Shown here in pieces: positions 1 to 8,734 of a stretch of 64,000 bases of DNA. The position numbers were made by a program, and so were the translations under genes. This stretch comes from Halocatena salina (GTDB taxonomy: Archaea > Halobacteriota > Halobacteria > Halobacteriales > Haloarculaceae): contig NZ_CP096019.1 of the NCBI RefSeq assembly GCF_023115355.1, forward strand, positions 1,364,001 through 1,428,000, read 5' to 3'. Within the stretch, counting starts at the first letter, position 1. Each line of letters starts with the position of its first letter. The notes beneath the pieces were generated by a model. It saw only the letters and a list, made by a program, of their open reading frames with translations, was not told the origin of the DNA and did not search any database.

Positions 1-2253
1 AAGAACAAGGACGTCTCATTGGCCCACTGTCTCCGCTTGAACGATCCCGACGACTACACCTACACCTCATTCTCGGAAGCGCTCGAAGAGGCTCGTGGAC
101 TGATCGACGAGGACGGCCGCGTGCCCAAACACCTCCGCAACGCCGTGGAGGGCCATCTTTCGAACTTCAACATCTCCGTCGGCGTCACGGACGGCTTCAT
201 GGAAGCGCTGTACGCCGGCGAAGAGTTTACCTTCACCAATCCCCGCACAGGCGATCCCCACATCGCCACTGCCGAAACCAAGGAGATGTACGAGCGGTAC
301 GATCTCGGCGAGCACATCGAGATCGGCGAAGAGCTATCGATTCCCGCTGAACTCATCTGGGAGCGCATCATCGACGGCGCACACGAAAACGGCGAACCCG
401 GCGTGATCTACCTCGAACGGGTGAACAACGAACACTCGTTCGACGTGGACGAGCACCCAGATCATGAAATTTTAGCAACAAACCCGTGTGGTGAACAACC
501 GCTCGAAGAGTACGAAGCGTGCAATCTCGGGCACATCAACCTCTCGACGCTCGCGGCACGGAACGCGCCCGACTGGCGGGTGTGGTCGGAAAACCACGCG
601 GACGAATACGAGTCCCAAGCAGCGGCGGTCGAGGCGTTCTTAGAGGAAGCGATCGACACGGCGGAGTTCGACCGCCGGATCGAGTTGGGCACGCGCTTTT
701 TGGAGAACGTGGTGACGATGTCCGATTTCCCGGTTCGAGAGATCGAGGAGAAGGTCCGGGAGATGCGCAAGATCGGACTCGGCATCATGGGGTTAGCGCA
801 ACTGTACATCCAGCTCGGCATCCGATACGGTTCAGACATCGGAAACGAGGTCGCCCGCCAGCTCATGGTCCACATTAACCACCACTCGAAACAGACCTCC
901 CACGAGCTGGCCGAAGAACGCGGGAGCTTCGAGGAGTGGTCGGACTCCAAATACGCCGATCCGCTCGAATACCAGGAGTGGTTCGAACACCAGACGGGCC
1001 AGTCCGCCGAGGAATGGGCAGACGGCTTCCCGATCCGGAACCACAACACGGTGACGATCGCACCGACCGGAACGACGTCCATGGTCGGAAACACGACGGG
1101 CGGGTGTGAGCCGATCTACAACGTCGCCTACTACAAGAACGTTTCAGACGACGTGCAAGGTGATGAGATGCTCGTGGAGTTCGACGACTACTTCCTTCGC
1201 GTGTTGGAGGCCAACGACATCGATGTCGACGCCGCCAAGACTGAAGCGACCGAACAGATGGCGAGCAACACGTTCGACGGCGTCGATTCGCTGTCGACGG
1301 TACCCGATGCCATCAGCGAGCTGTTCGTCGTCACCTCGGACGTCACCGCCAAACAGCACGCTGCCGTCCAGTGTGCCTGTCAGGACGGGGTGGATTCGTC
1401 GATCTCGAAAACGGTGAACGCCCCGAACGATTCGACGATGGCCGACGCACGGGAGGTCTTCGAGTACATTTATGACCACGGCGGCAAGGGCGTCACGTAC
1501 TACCGGGATGGAACGCGCTCGAAGCAGGTGTTGACCACACGAGCCGAAAACGCGGAGTTCGCCGACGAGCGCGAAGCCGCAGCGACGATCGTCGAGCAGA
1601 TTCAGGAGGTGTTCGGCGATGTGGAGGCGTTCCTCGACAACGAGGATGTGCGGGACAAGCTCGAAACCGATATCGAGGAGCTGTTGAAGGGACAGGCCGG
1701 TGGCGCGTACGCACGCGAACGGCCACGGCCGGACGTGCTGTACGGCGTGACCCAGCGCATCGACACCGGCTACGGCAAGATGTACGTCAACATCAACGAG
1801 GACGAAAACGGCGAACCGTTCGAGCTGTTCGCCACGATCGGCAACTCCGGTGGCTTTACGGCGTCGTTCACCGAGGGATTGGCCAAAACCATCAGCTACG
1901 CACTGCGTTCCGGCGTCGATCCCAACGAGATCGCTGAGGATCTTGAGGGAATCAGGAGTCCGAAGGTGGCATGGGACAAAGGCGAGCAGATCAACTCCAT
2001 TCCCGATGCGATCGGCGTGGCAATGCGGCGATATCTCGACGATGAGATCAGCAAACCCTACCCACAACAGCAACATCTAACGGAAGTCGCTGAATCGGCC
2101 TCCGAAACCGAGGACCGATCGACGACCGACCTCGACACCCAATCGCTCATCGATGCCGGGGAAAGCCCGGAATGTCCCGACTGTGGGTCGATGACGTTGT
2201 ACTTCAGCGAAGGCTGCAAAACCTGTGAAAACTGCGGCTGGTCGGAGTGTTGA
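1..2253 (+). CDS. nrdJ: Adenosylcobalamin-dependent (class II) ribonucleotide reductase, 5' truncated by the window
   Basis: Reduces ribonucleotides to deoxyribonucleotides using a B12-derived thiyl radical. The reading frame is open from base 1, so the N-terminus lies outside the window and 750 residues remain. Visible motifs are LSNFNISVGVTDGFMEAL, the active-site NPCGEQ (Cys163 of the visible part), CNLGHINLS, and the class II signature around PTGTTSMVGNTTGGCEP. The C-terminus is a six-cysteine zinc-ribbon tail (C725, C728, C739, C742, C745, C750) of the kind that re-reduces the active site in NrdJ enzymes. The internal TTG at base 19 is not a real start. Identification as class II rests on family knowledge of these motifs. 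Confidence 0.95.
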   Translation, partial: KNKDVSLAHCLRLNDPDDYTYTSFSEALEEARGLIDEDGRVPKHLRNAVEGHLSNFNISVGVTDGFMEALYAGEEFTFTNPRTGDPHIATAETKEMYERYDLGEHIEIGEELSIPAELIWERIIDGAHENGEPGVIYLERVNNEHSFDVDEHPDHEILATNPCGEQPLEEYEACNLGHINLSTLAARNAPDWRVWSENHADEYESQAAAVEAFLEEAIDTAEFDRRIELGTRFLENVVTMSDFPVREIEEKVREMRKIGLGIMGLAQLYIQLGIRYGSDIGNEVARQLMVHINHHSKQTSHELAEERGSFEEWSDSKYADPLEYQEWFEHQTGQSAEEWADGFPIRNHNTVTIAPTGTTSMVGNTTGGCEPIYNVAYYKNVSDDVQGDEMLVEFDDYFLRVLEANDIDVDAAKTEATEQMASNTFDGVDSLSTVPDAISELFVVTSDVTAKQHAAVQCACQDGVDSSISKTVNAPNDSTMADAREVFEYIYDHGGKGVTYYRDGTRSKQVLTTRAENAEFADEREAAATIVEQIQEVFGDVEAFLDNEDVRDKLETDIEELLKGQAGGAYARERPRPDVLYGVTQRIDTGYGKMYVNINEDENGEPFELFATIGNSGGFTASFTEGLAKTISYALRSGVDPNEIAEDLEGIRSPKVAWDKGEQINSIPDAIGVAMRRYLDDEISKPYPQQQHLTEVAESASETEDRSTTDLDTQSLIDAGESPECPDCGSMTLYFSEGCKTCENCGWSEC

Positions 2254-2339
2254 ACTGCGCTAAGCCGAACTAGCGCGATCGTCGGTCCGACGGACACGCC
2301 GATCGAAAGCGTTTGTTTATCAGTTCTCCTACGTCAACT

Positions 2340-2453
2340 ATGAACGGCGGACGACCGTGTCCGATCTGTGACCGACCGATGACTCATCGCCACTGCAAGT
2401 ACGTCTGTTCACAACACGGGGTCATCTACGACTGTTCTGACACGTTCTGGTGA
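2340..2453 (+). CDS. Small zinc-finger protein, 37 aa
   Basis: A short ORF starts at the ATG at 2340 and ends at the TGA at 2451-2453. It encodes 37 residues with two zinc-ligand clusters, CPIC near residues 7-10 and HCKYVC near residues 18-23, followed by HGVIYDCSDTFW at the end. Haloarchaea encode many such one-domain zinc-finger microproteins of the CPxCG type; their functions are mostly unknown. It lies 86 bases downstream of nrdJ on the same strand. The density of Cys, His and aromatic residues in so short a frame argues against chance. No function is proposed. Confidence 0.7.
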   Translation: MNGGRPCPICDRPMTHRHCKYVCSQHGVIYDCSDTFW

Positions 2454-2539
2454 GACCACCTCATCACAGTCATTGCTCGCCGATATCCACAGTCGAACGA
2501 CCGAAAAGCCTACAAAATGACTGAACGTTCATTCAATGG

Positions 2540-3739
2540 ATGTCGTCTTCCAATTCGGAGGTCCCACTCACAGCGCCACCGGTCCCGATTCGTGATCGGG
2601 AGAGTCAGCTCGATCCGTTCGATTGGTACGCCGAGATGCGACAGGACGATCCCGTTCGGTACGACGAACGCCGACAAACGTGGGACGTCTTCCGGTATGA
2701 GGAGGTTGATCGTGTGCTCCGCGATCACGAGACGTTCTCATCTGATCTCACCACAGCGGACATCCAGCCGCCTCGGGTAGGAGATGACGATTCGGGCTTT
2801 CGAACGATGCTCAGGGCCGATCCGCCGGATCACGGGCGTCTCCGGGAGTTCGTCAACGAACGGTTTCAGCCGGGGACGATCCGCCAAAATCGAGCGCGGA
2901 TCGAGGAGTTGACCGTCAAGCAGTTAGATCAGCTCGAAGACGAACGCCGGATCGACGTGGTGTCTGATCTCGCCGATCCGCTTCCCGTCTCGGTGATCGC
3001 CGAGCTGCTCGGGATCCCCACCGACCGCCGCGAACAGTTCAAAGAGTGGTCAGACGCGCTCGTGACCCCAGACGCCGAGGATACCGAGCAAGCCCACGAA
3101 ACCCAGCGACAGGATGCGTGGACCGAGATGCAAACGTACTTTTCTGAGCTGATCGACGAGCGCGAAAACGGTGGTGGTGACGATCTCATCACCCTCGCAG
3201 CGACGGCCAGAGAGCTCGACCGAGAGGAAACGATCGGGTTCTGTATTCTCTTGCTCATCGCGGGTAACGTGACGACGACGAACCTCATCACGAACGCCGT
3301 TTGGTGTTTCGAGGAGCACGACGTGACCGAGCGGGTCCGCTCGGGCGAGATCGATCGCACGCAGGCGATCGAAGAAGTGCTTCGTTACCGGTCGCCAGTA
3401 CAGATGGTCCGTCGTGTCGCTACCGAGGACGTCAAGCTCGGGGGGCGACGGATCACGGCGGGCGAGCGAGTGACACCGTGGATCGGCTCTGCGAACAGGG
3501 ATCCGACGATGTTCGATGCACCCGAGGCGTTCCGGCCGGAACGCCAACCCAATCCACATCTCGCGTTCGGACGAGGGATTCACTACTGTCTTGGTGCTCC
3601 CCTCGCGCGCATCGAGGCCGACGTTGCACTCGGTGAACTCCTCGATCGGTTTTCGACGATCGAGCCGGATCTGACCGATCGGACACCGCGCCCGACTTTC
3701 CACGGACTTACCGCCCTCCCGTGTGCAGTCGGACGGTGA
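2540..3739 (+). CDS. Cytochrome P450
   Basis: A soluble heme mono-oxygenase of 399 residues. The I-helix carries the oxygen-activating stretch LLIAGNVTTTN, the K-helix has EEVLRYRSP (ExxR), and the heme-binding loop is FGRGIHYCLGAPLAR with the thiolate ligand Cys350. Length and the absence of a membrane anchor match bacterial-type, ferredoxin-coupled P450s. The start is the ATG at 2540 (MSSSNSEVP); an earlier ATG at 2536 is out of frame. Substrate cannot be inferred, and no ferredoxin or ferredoxin reductase gene lies next to it. The family call is firm, the physiological role unknown. Confidence 0.94.
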   Translation: MSSSNSEVPLTAPPVPIRDRESQLDPFDWYAEMRQDDPVRYDERRQTWDVFRYEEVDRVLRDHETFSSDLTTADIQPPRVGDDDSGFRTMLRADPPDHGRLREFVNERFQPGTIRQNRARIEELTVKQLDQLEDERRIDVVSDLADPLPVSVIAELLGIPTDRREQFKEWSDALVTPDAEDTEQAHETQRQDAWTEMQTYFSELIDERENGGGDDLITLAATARELDREETIGFCILLLIAGNVTTTNLITNAVWCFEEHDVTERVRSGEIDRTQAIEEVLRYRSPVQMVRRVATEDVKLGGRRITAGERVTPWIGSANRDPTMFDAPEAFRPERQPNPHLAFGRGIHYCLGAPLARIEADVALGELLDRFSTIEPDLTDRTPRPTFHGLTALPCAVGR

Positions 3740-3789
3740 CACGCACCGAGAGCGCAAATCATTATTCCGCCGTAGCGAGTAGGAGGGGT

Positions 3790-4146
3790 GTGACCGACGA
3801 TCCGGTCGAACTCGGCGTTCAACTGCTCGAACGACTCGAACACGCGGAACTGTCACTCGCCGAAACCATCGATCGGCTGGAGACGATCACGACTCACCCC
3901 GCTACGACACGCGAAATCCTCGAAACTGCCCAGACACGGGGCATTATCGAGCGGGATGGAGACACAGTTACGCCGACGGAGGGTCAGTTCCTCCGGTTCC
4001 AGAGTGAAGTGGTTACGAAAGACGGAGAGTTCACCTGTCGACGGTGTGGTGCAACCCTTTCGACAGGTCATTTCATGCGGCTTCCCGCCGGGGACCACGG
4101 TCCCTTTGGATCGACCTGCATCCGAAAAGTCACCGGGCGAGAGTGA
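3790..4146 (+). CDS. DUF5830-like zinc-binding protein
   Basis: A 118-residue protein conserved, as I recall, only in haloarchaea. The N-terminal two thirds are helical (LLERLEHAELSLAETIDRL) and resemble a small winged-helix region ending in a variable ERDGDTVTPTEG hairpin. The C-terminal third has CRRCGATLSTGHF followed by GPFGSTCIRKVTG, which gives three cysteines and a histidine suited to bind zinc. The GTG start at 3790 is chosen because AGGAGG at 3781-3786 lies just before it; the longer frame from 3721 overlaps the P450 stop. Function is unknown; nucleic-acid binding is only an inference. Confidence 0.8.
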   Translation: MTDDPVELGVQLLERLEHAELSLAETIDRLETITTHPATTREILETAQTRGIIERDGDTVTPTEGQFLRFQSEVVTKDGEFTCRRCGATLSTGHFMRLPAGDHGPFGSTCIRKVTGRE

Positions 4147-4201
4147 GCTAGCGGACCGACATGAGAAGGTTAAAGAGGAGGAGTGTGATAAGAGCAAGTG
4201 A

Positions 4202-4341
4202 GCCCGGGTGGCTTAGCTGGACATAGCGCCGCACTCATAGGGTCACGAGACCGTGCGGTACCAACCCGCATCCCTGAGGTCGTGCCGAGGCCTCGTACCT
4301 GGGATATGCGGAGATCGTGGGTTCGGAGCCCACCCCGGGCA
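4202..4341 (+). tRNA. tRNA-Met (CAT), elongator type, with intron
   Basis: The acceptor stem pairs GCCCGGG (4202-4208) with CCCGGGC (4334-4340), with discriminator A at 4341. The D-arm GCTTAGCTGGACATAGC and the T-arm GTGGG-TTCGGAG-CCCAC are canonical. The anticodon stem CCGCA (4229-4233) pairs with TGCGG (4307-4311) only when about 66 nt after the anticodon CAT (4236-4238) are removed. Haloarchaeal elongator tRNA-Met is known to carry an archaeal intron at this place, spliced by the endonuclease EndA. Confidence 0.94.
4240..4305 (+). other. Archaeal tRNA intron (about 66 nt)
   Basis: The interval between anticodon-loop position 37 (A4239) and position 38 (A4306) interrupts tRNA-Met. Removing it restores a seven-base loop CTCATAA. 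The boundaries may move by one or two bases because the bulge-helix-bulge was not folded by computation. Confidence 0.75.
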
Positions 4342-4358
4342 TTACGTCCCGCGTTTCG

Positions 4359-4368
4359 TTTTTTTTTT
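4359..4368 (+). terminator. Oligo-T terminator after tRNA-Met
   Basis: A run of ten T residues begins 17 nt after the tRNA 3' end. Archaeal RNA polymerase terminates at such U-tracts without needing a hairpin. Confidence 0.6.
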
Positions 4369-4473
4369 GGAGCTGGCGATCGATGACGTTGATCCAATAG
4401 ATATGAAGCACGATAAATAACCGGCAACATCCTCATTTGTGAATCGTCCTCATTTGTGTTGGGGGACGATACC

Positions 4474-5211
4474 ATGATGCATCAGAAGGGTAGTCGAACG
4501 GTCACTCGACGGGGGTTTCTCACGGGGATCGGGGCGGCGAGTGTCACAGCAGCCAGCATCACTGCCGTCGGTAGCGCCACACCGACGACTGACCGCTCAC
4601 CAGTTCTCATGGTCCACGGCTTTCTCGATTCCGGAAAGACGCCGTGGTGGGATATCACCACGCACCGATTGCAGGAGATCGGCTACACAGAGGATCAGTT
4701 GTACGTACTGAGTCTCGGCACACTTGCCACGACAGTCGATTCACCGACGGTGTACGCCGAAGAGGTAACAACAAAACTCCAGTCTATCAGCACCGGTCAC
4801 GACAGCGACGTCGACATCATCGCTCATTCCATGGGGGGACTCGATTCCCGGTGGGCGATCGAAAAGATGGGGGCCGACCAGTACGTCGATTCACTCATCA
4901 CGCTCGGCACGCCCCACCAGGGAACGTACGTCGCGTATCTCGCGTACATTACACCCGGCGGTCGGGACATGGTACCGGGCAGCGACTTCCTACAGGAGCT
5001 AAACGACGGACAGCTCACAGAAAGCGTCGACTACACGGCGCTCTGGTCGAACTTTGACGAACTGATCACGCCCGACGAGTACGCCACTCTTCCCGACGCG
5101 GAGCGGGAGTCAGTATCGACCGCGCAAAACGTCTTCGTCCCGTACAAAGGCCACATCCAGCTCGCCTTGGATGAGGAGGTGTTCGAAACGTACGCGCCGT
5201 CTCTTGGGTGA
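4474..5211 (+). CDS. Tat-exported alpha/beta-hydrolase (lipase/esterase)
   Basis: A 245-residue secreted hydrolase. The N-terminus has a twin-arginine signal (TRRGFLTGIG, residues 11-20) and an Ala-rich h-region, so it should be exported folded. After cleavage the enzyme starts with PVLMVHGF, the oxyanion-hole strand of triacylglycerol lipases. The nucleophile is Ser119 in AHSMGG, followed by LITLGTPHQGT. A late His227 (KGHIQL) is the likely catalytic histidine; the acid residue is not certain. The start is set at ATG 4474, although ATG 4477 and the GTG at 4456 are possible. It stands alone between tRNA-Met and a GNAT gene. Substrate is unknown. Confidence 0.86.
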   Translation: MMHQKGSRTVTRRGFLTGIGAASVTAASITAVGSATPTTDRSPVLMVHGFLDSGKTPWWDITTHRLQEIGYTEDQLYVLSLGTLATTVDSPTVYAEEVTTKLQSISTGHDSDVDIIAHSMGGLDSRWAIEKMGADQYVDSLITLGTPHQGTYVAYLAYITPGGRDMVPGSDFLQELNDGQLTESVDYTALWSNFDELITPDEYATLPDAERESVSTAQNVFVPYKGHIQLALDEEVFETYAPSLG

Positions 5212-5268
5212 CGACACCGAGGCGCACGGCTACACAAGACCTTTGCTCGATTGATATGAAAACCGGCC

Positions 5269-5811
5269 ATGCCCGGTCCATGCTTTCTGGAGGGAGACAC
5301 CGTGACCCTCCGACCGATCGAACGGGAAGACATCGACTTTCTCCAGCGCGCCATGAACGACCCGAGGGTGTGGCGGTCCGCCCTCGACATCGATCCGATG
5401 AACCACGAGCAGGGAGCCGAATTCTTCGAAACAGTGATTTCCGACTCCGATAGCATTCACTGTCTTGCCTGCGATGGGGAGGAGCCGCTGGGCGTCGTCT
5501 CGTTGACGGGGACCCAGTACGGGCCGGACGAAACCGTTCGGTCGCGGGACGCAGAACTCGCCTACTGGTTCGCGCCCGACCACCACGGCGAGGGGTATGG
5601 GTCGGACGCCGCTGCCCGAATGGTGCAGTACGCCTTCGAGGACCGGAATCTCCGGCGGATCAGCGCTCGCGCCGGGAGCTTCAACGACGCCTCGATCGGA
5701 CTGCTCGAATCGTTGGGGTTCGAACACGAGGGAACCCGGCGTCAGGCGGCGTGGTTTCGCGGCGAGTATCACGATATGCGCTTGTACGGCCTGCTACGCG
5801 AGGAGTGGTGA
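5269..5811 (+). CDS. GNAT-family N-acetyltransferase (RimJ/RimL-like)
   Basis: A 180-residue protein expected to transfer the acetyl group of acetyl-CoA to an amine. The first strand TVTLRPIEREDIDFL is typical of the RimJ/RimL subgroup. The acetyl-CoA-binding motif A is visible as YWFAPDHHGEGYGSDAA, and the C-terminal SIGLLESLGFEHEGTRR is the usual motif-B segment. The subgroup includes ribosomal-protein acetylases and also antibiotic- and spermidine-modifying enzymes, so the substrate cannot be told. It lies 57 bases after the lipase stop on the same strand. Confidence 0.88.
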   Translation: MPGPCFLEGDTVTLRPIEREDIDFLQRAMNDPRVWRSALDIDPMNHEQGAEFFETVISDSDSIHCLACDGEEPLGVVSLTGTQYGPDETVRSRDAELAYWFAPDHHGEGYGSDAAARMVQYAFEDRNLRRISARAGSFNDASIGLLESLGFEHEGTRRQAAWFRGEYHDMRLYGLLREEW

Positions 5812-5844
5812 CCGTCGAAACTTTGAGACTGAGAATGGTGAGGT

Positions 5845-6288
5845 TCAGTGGCGCTGTTCGTCGTCGTGGACCAATCCGATCCGGCGACGGAGGCGGGCGT
5901 AGCCACCCCGCCAAACCAGCCAGTAAGCGGGGAGAAGTCCAACGACAACGAGGGGCGGGAGCTGTAGCAGCTGTGTGAATGGATCAGGAGGAGACAGTTT
6001 AGCCCCGAGCACGAGAGCGAACAGCTGCGCAAACACCACCGTCCCGGCGATGCGTTCCCGGCGGGAGGCGGGTTCGCTCCGACCGCCGATCTTGTGCCGG
6101 TAAAGGAAATACGCGACGGTGCCGAGCAGGGTGGCGACACTACCGATCGCCCACGACAGCGCTGAATCGCTCCCGCGGGCGGTCGCGTCGGCGTGAATCC
6201 AGTAGCCCAAGAGGACCGATACAGCCACGAACCAACACAAAACCAGAACCGAGAGAACCATGAACAGTACGCTCGATTGAAATATCAT
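5845..6288 (-). CDS. Small integral membrane protein, unknown
   Basis: A 147-residue protein with about four predicted membrane helices: near residues 6-30, 46-63, 84-100 and 110-127. The loop between helices 2 and 3 and the C-terminus are Arg-rich, and the end is hydrophilic. The start is ATG 6288; the frame stays open further upstream (to 6354) but those residues are not membrane-like and would overlap the adjacent regulator. I do not recognise the family precisely; similar helix patterns occur in haloarchaeal phospholipase-D-N-like membrane proteins. It converges with the GNAT gene. Confidence 0.65.
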   Translation of the reverse strand: MIFQSSVLFMVLSVLVLCWFVAVSVLLGYWIHADATARGSDSALSWAIGSVATLLGTVAYFLYRHKIGGRSEPASRRERIAGTVVFAQLFALVLGAKLSPPDPFTQLLQLPPLVVVGLLPAYWLVWRGGYARLRRRIGLVHDDEQRH

Positions 6289-6332
6289 CGATATGATCAG
6301 ATTCCGTTCGCTTGCAGGATACGTTTTACGTG

Positions 6333-6914
6333 ATGTTCGAGAGCAAGCGCACATCTCTATACGGAGCTTCTGAAGCGGGACGAGTGGACGGCCACACGAT
6401 CGCTCAGCGAGACGAGCGTGTTTTTCCCAATCGACGGTGTACGACGCATTCCTTGCGCCAGACCGCGCTCGTGGAAGTCCGCGAGGAAGGGCGCGAGCGG
6501 CACTACCGGACGGAACCGTTCAAAGTGGGGATCATCACGGCTGGTGAGCCACAGTTGACGATGATCATCCCCACGATCATCGCCGCCATCGGTCAGCAAG
6601 TCGCCGACGACGATGTCTCGCAATTCGTCGAAGAATACGGTGTCGAACGGTTAATCAACGTGGTCGCGTATGTCAAGCCGTACATCGACGGACGGATGAC
6701 CGAACGGCTTGCGACCCGCGAACTCGATCTTCCGACGATCGTCGGGACGACGATACTGATCGCGCTCGAAGACACAGTTCGAGAGATGCAAGAGCTCGAT
6801 CCGTTTTTCGGCGATCTCCGGGATGCAACCGAAGACGACGGACGACAGCCATCCCACGAGATCCAGTTCGACGATAACACCCGTGTCGTGTTCGAGCAGA
6901 ACGAATCCGAATAG
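6333..6914 (+). pseudogene. Decayed HTH regulator (DUF7437-like), N-terminal domain frameshifted
   Basis: The C-terminal part is intact (VEVREEGRERHYRTEPFK onward to stop at 6914) and resembles haloarchaeal HTH regulators with a helical DUF7437-like domain. The N-terminal helix-turn-helix is split over three frames: YTELLKRDEWTATRSLSET reads in the frame of 6355, QSTVYDAF in the frame of 6428, and TALVEVREEG in the frame of 6333. The first helix, the recognition helix and the wing are each recognisable but cannot be translated together. At least two indels are therefore present. It lies 2 bases before a PIN-domain gene that is likewise broken, so the pair was probably an antitoxin/toxin-like operon. 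Confidence 0.72.
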
Positions 6915-6916
6915 CG

Positions 6917-7439
6917 ATGGTCGATCTATCTTCGATAACGACGTACCTCGCCGATGCGAATCTATTCATCCGGGCTGGAACGCCGAATCGACCGGCTGCA
7001 CAGGGCACTGCGCGCGTTTTTCGTGCGCGAGCCGTGGACGCTGGTGATCCATCCTTCCGTCGCCACCGAGCTGACCCACGAGACACGAAGTACCCGTGAC
7101 ATCGAACCCTTCAACAGGCGATCGAGGAAGGATGACGAGGATGGCGACTGTTCCCGATGATCTGATGGCATCCCTCGAGAAGCGGGCAAGAACATGTATC
7201 GCCGCAAAGACGAACCGACCACCATCTGTGATCGAAGCACGGATATCCAACTCGTCGTGCTGGCTACCGACCGGCTTGAACGCGGTATCGATACTGATAT
7301 CGGCGTCATTACCAACGACATCGCGGCCGGCACCTGCTTCGACAGCGTGCTCACCGACGCTGGCTACGAACGGTCGGAGTACATCGATGCGAAGCAGTTC
7401 CTCACGAGGCTCCGAGACTGGTATACAGCAAACGCGTGA
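6917..7439 (+). pseudogene. Decayed PIN-domain (VapC-like) nuclease, about four frameshifts
   Basis: Pieces of one PIN-type protein follow each other in changing frames. They are TTYLADANLFIRAGTPN with the first acidic residue (frame of 6917), then REPWTLVIHPSVATELTHE (frame of 6954), then QQAIEEG, then ATVPDDLMASLEKRARTC (frame of 7096), and finally LVVLATDRLERGIDTD with GVITNDIAAG (frame of 7194, ending at 7439). Order and spacing match haloarchaeal PIN proteins, whose acidic residues cut RNA. No single frame joins them, so the gene is dead or the assembly carries several errors here. Neighbouring genes are intact, which favours real decay. Confidence 0.75.
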
Positions 7440-7546
7440 TAGTCATGTTCGCCTTTACCTTATTTCAACTCCAGCAGACAGAAACACCACAGACACCTCG
7501 TATCCGAGGCCGAACCTATTTCTCGGTGCCCCCGTCGCCTGTTGGC

Positions 7547-8647
7547 ATGAAAATAACTGGCGTTACCCAACACCACGTCGAACACGCGATGGACGAGCCG
7601 TTTCACCCGACGTGGATTCCGGGCTACCCCCAAGCGACACACGAGGCCGAGCTGTTCGAGATCGAGACCGACGCGGGAATCACGGGGCTGGCAGCCAGTC
7701 CGAGCTTTGCAGGCGGACTGGACTACGAGGACCAACTATCATACTTCCTGCTCGGCGAGGATCCGCACAACGTCGAGGGGATTTTGCGCAAGCTGGAGGG
7801 GTTCAACCTCGTCGGACCACGCCCGTGGCACGTCGAACACGCGTTGTGGGACATCATCGGCAAGGATGCAGGTAAACCAGTGTACGAGCTGTTGGGCGCA
7901 GAAAGCCGTGAGATTCCGGTGTACGCGAGCACCGGGCAAGTGATCGACGCGGACGAACGCGTCGACTACGTCCAAGAGCGCGTGAGCGAGGGGTACGAGG
8001 CGGTGAAGCTGCGGATCACCGAACCCGAACACACCGAGATCGTCCGCGCAGTACGCGATGCGTTCCCGGAGCTGACGCTGATGGTCGACGCGAACAAAGG
8101 GTGGGCCGTCCGGGTGATGGACGAGGAACGCCAGTGGTCGTTCGCCGAGGCGCTCACGGTCGCCCGCGAGCTGGAGGAGATCGGCGGGATTGGATGGCTG
8201 GAGGAGCCGCTCCCCCGCCACGATTTCGAGGGGTACGCCCGGCTCCGAGAGGCAACCGACGTCCCGATCGCCGGTGGGGAGTTCAACAACGGCGCGTGGC
8301 AGCTTCGGGAGCACCTCACCCACGACTCGCTCGACGTGCTCCAACCTGACGCCGCACTCGCAACCGGCATCAAACGCGCCACCGAGATCGCGGCGATGGC
8401 GCGCCAACACGGCGTAACGTTCGTGCCACACACGTGGACCAACGGGCTCGGCTTCGTCGCAAACCTCCACGTGATGACCGCTGCCGGAAGTCCATGGTGT
8501 GAGTTCTCGATCGATCCCCCGTGGACACCAGCAGTCCGGGATTGCTTCCTGACCGAAACGATCGACCACGAGGACGGCATCATCACCGCACCCGAGGGAC
8601 CCGGACTCGGCGTCGAACTCGACCGGAACCAGATCACAGACGAGTAA
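7547..8647 (+). CDS. Mandelate racemase / enolase-superfamily enzyme
   Basis: A 366-residue two-domain enzyme. The N-terminal capping domain begins MKITGVTQHHVEHAM, and the barrel domain carries the superfamily residues: VKLRI on strand 2, VDANKGW (first metal-binding Asp), EEPLPRHD (Glu), AGGEF (Glu), LQPDAA, and HTWTNG (catalytic His). The usual KxK of the mandelate racemase group reads KxR here. This family includes sugar-acid dehydratases and racemases, and haloarchaeal pentonate dehydratases belong to it, so a sugar-acid dehydratase is plausible but unproven. The start at ATG 7547 is chosen over a GTG at 7436, which would add a non-homologous extension. Confidence 0.88.
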   Translation: MKITGVTQHHVEHAMDEPFHPTWIPGYPQATHEAELFEIETDAGITGLAASPSFAGGLDYEDQLSYFLLGEDPHNVEGILRKLEGFNLVGPRPWHVEHALWDIIGKDAGKPVYELLGAESREIPVYASTGQVIDADERVDYVQERVSEGYEAVKLRITEPEHTEIVRAVRDAFPELTLMVDANKGWAVRVMDEERQWSFAEALTVARELEEIGGIGWLEEPLPRHDFEGYARLREATDVPIAGGEFNNGAWQLREHLTHDSLDVLQPDAALATGIKRATEIAAMARQHGVTFVPHTWTNGLGFVANLHVMTAAGSPWCEFSIDPPWTPAVRDCFLTETIDHEDGIITAPEGPGLGVELDRNQITDE

Positions 8648-8734
8648 CACGATCGCCGGGTTCGGTTGTGAAAAGCGAAAAGAAATGTGGCTCGACCGAA
8701 GAAGTGTTTTGTCTGGGGGTCTTCGGTTGAGGTA

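Noticed and set aside
1-120. Possible intein in the ribonucleotide reductase
   Set aside because: The visible N-terminal part aligns by memory with the haloarchaeal insertion before LSNFNISV and has no intein end motif; anything further upstream is outside the window.
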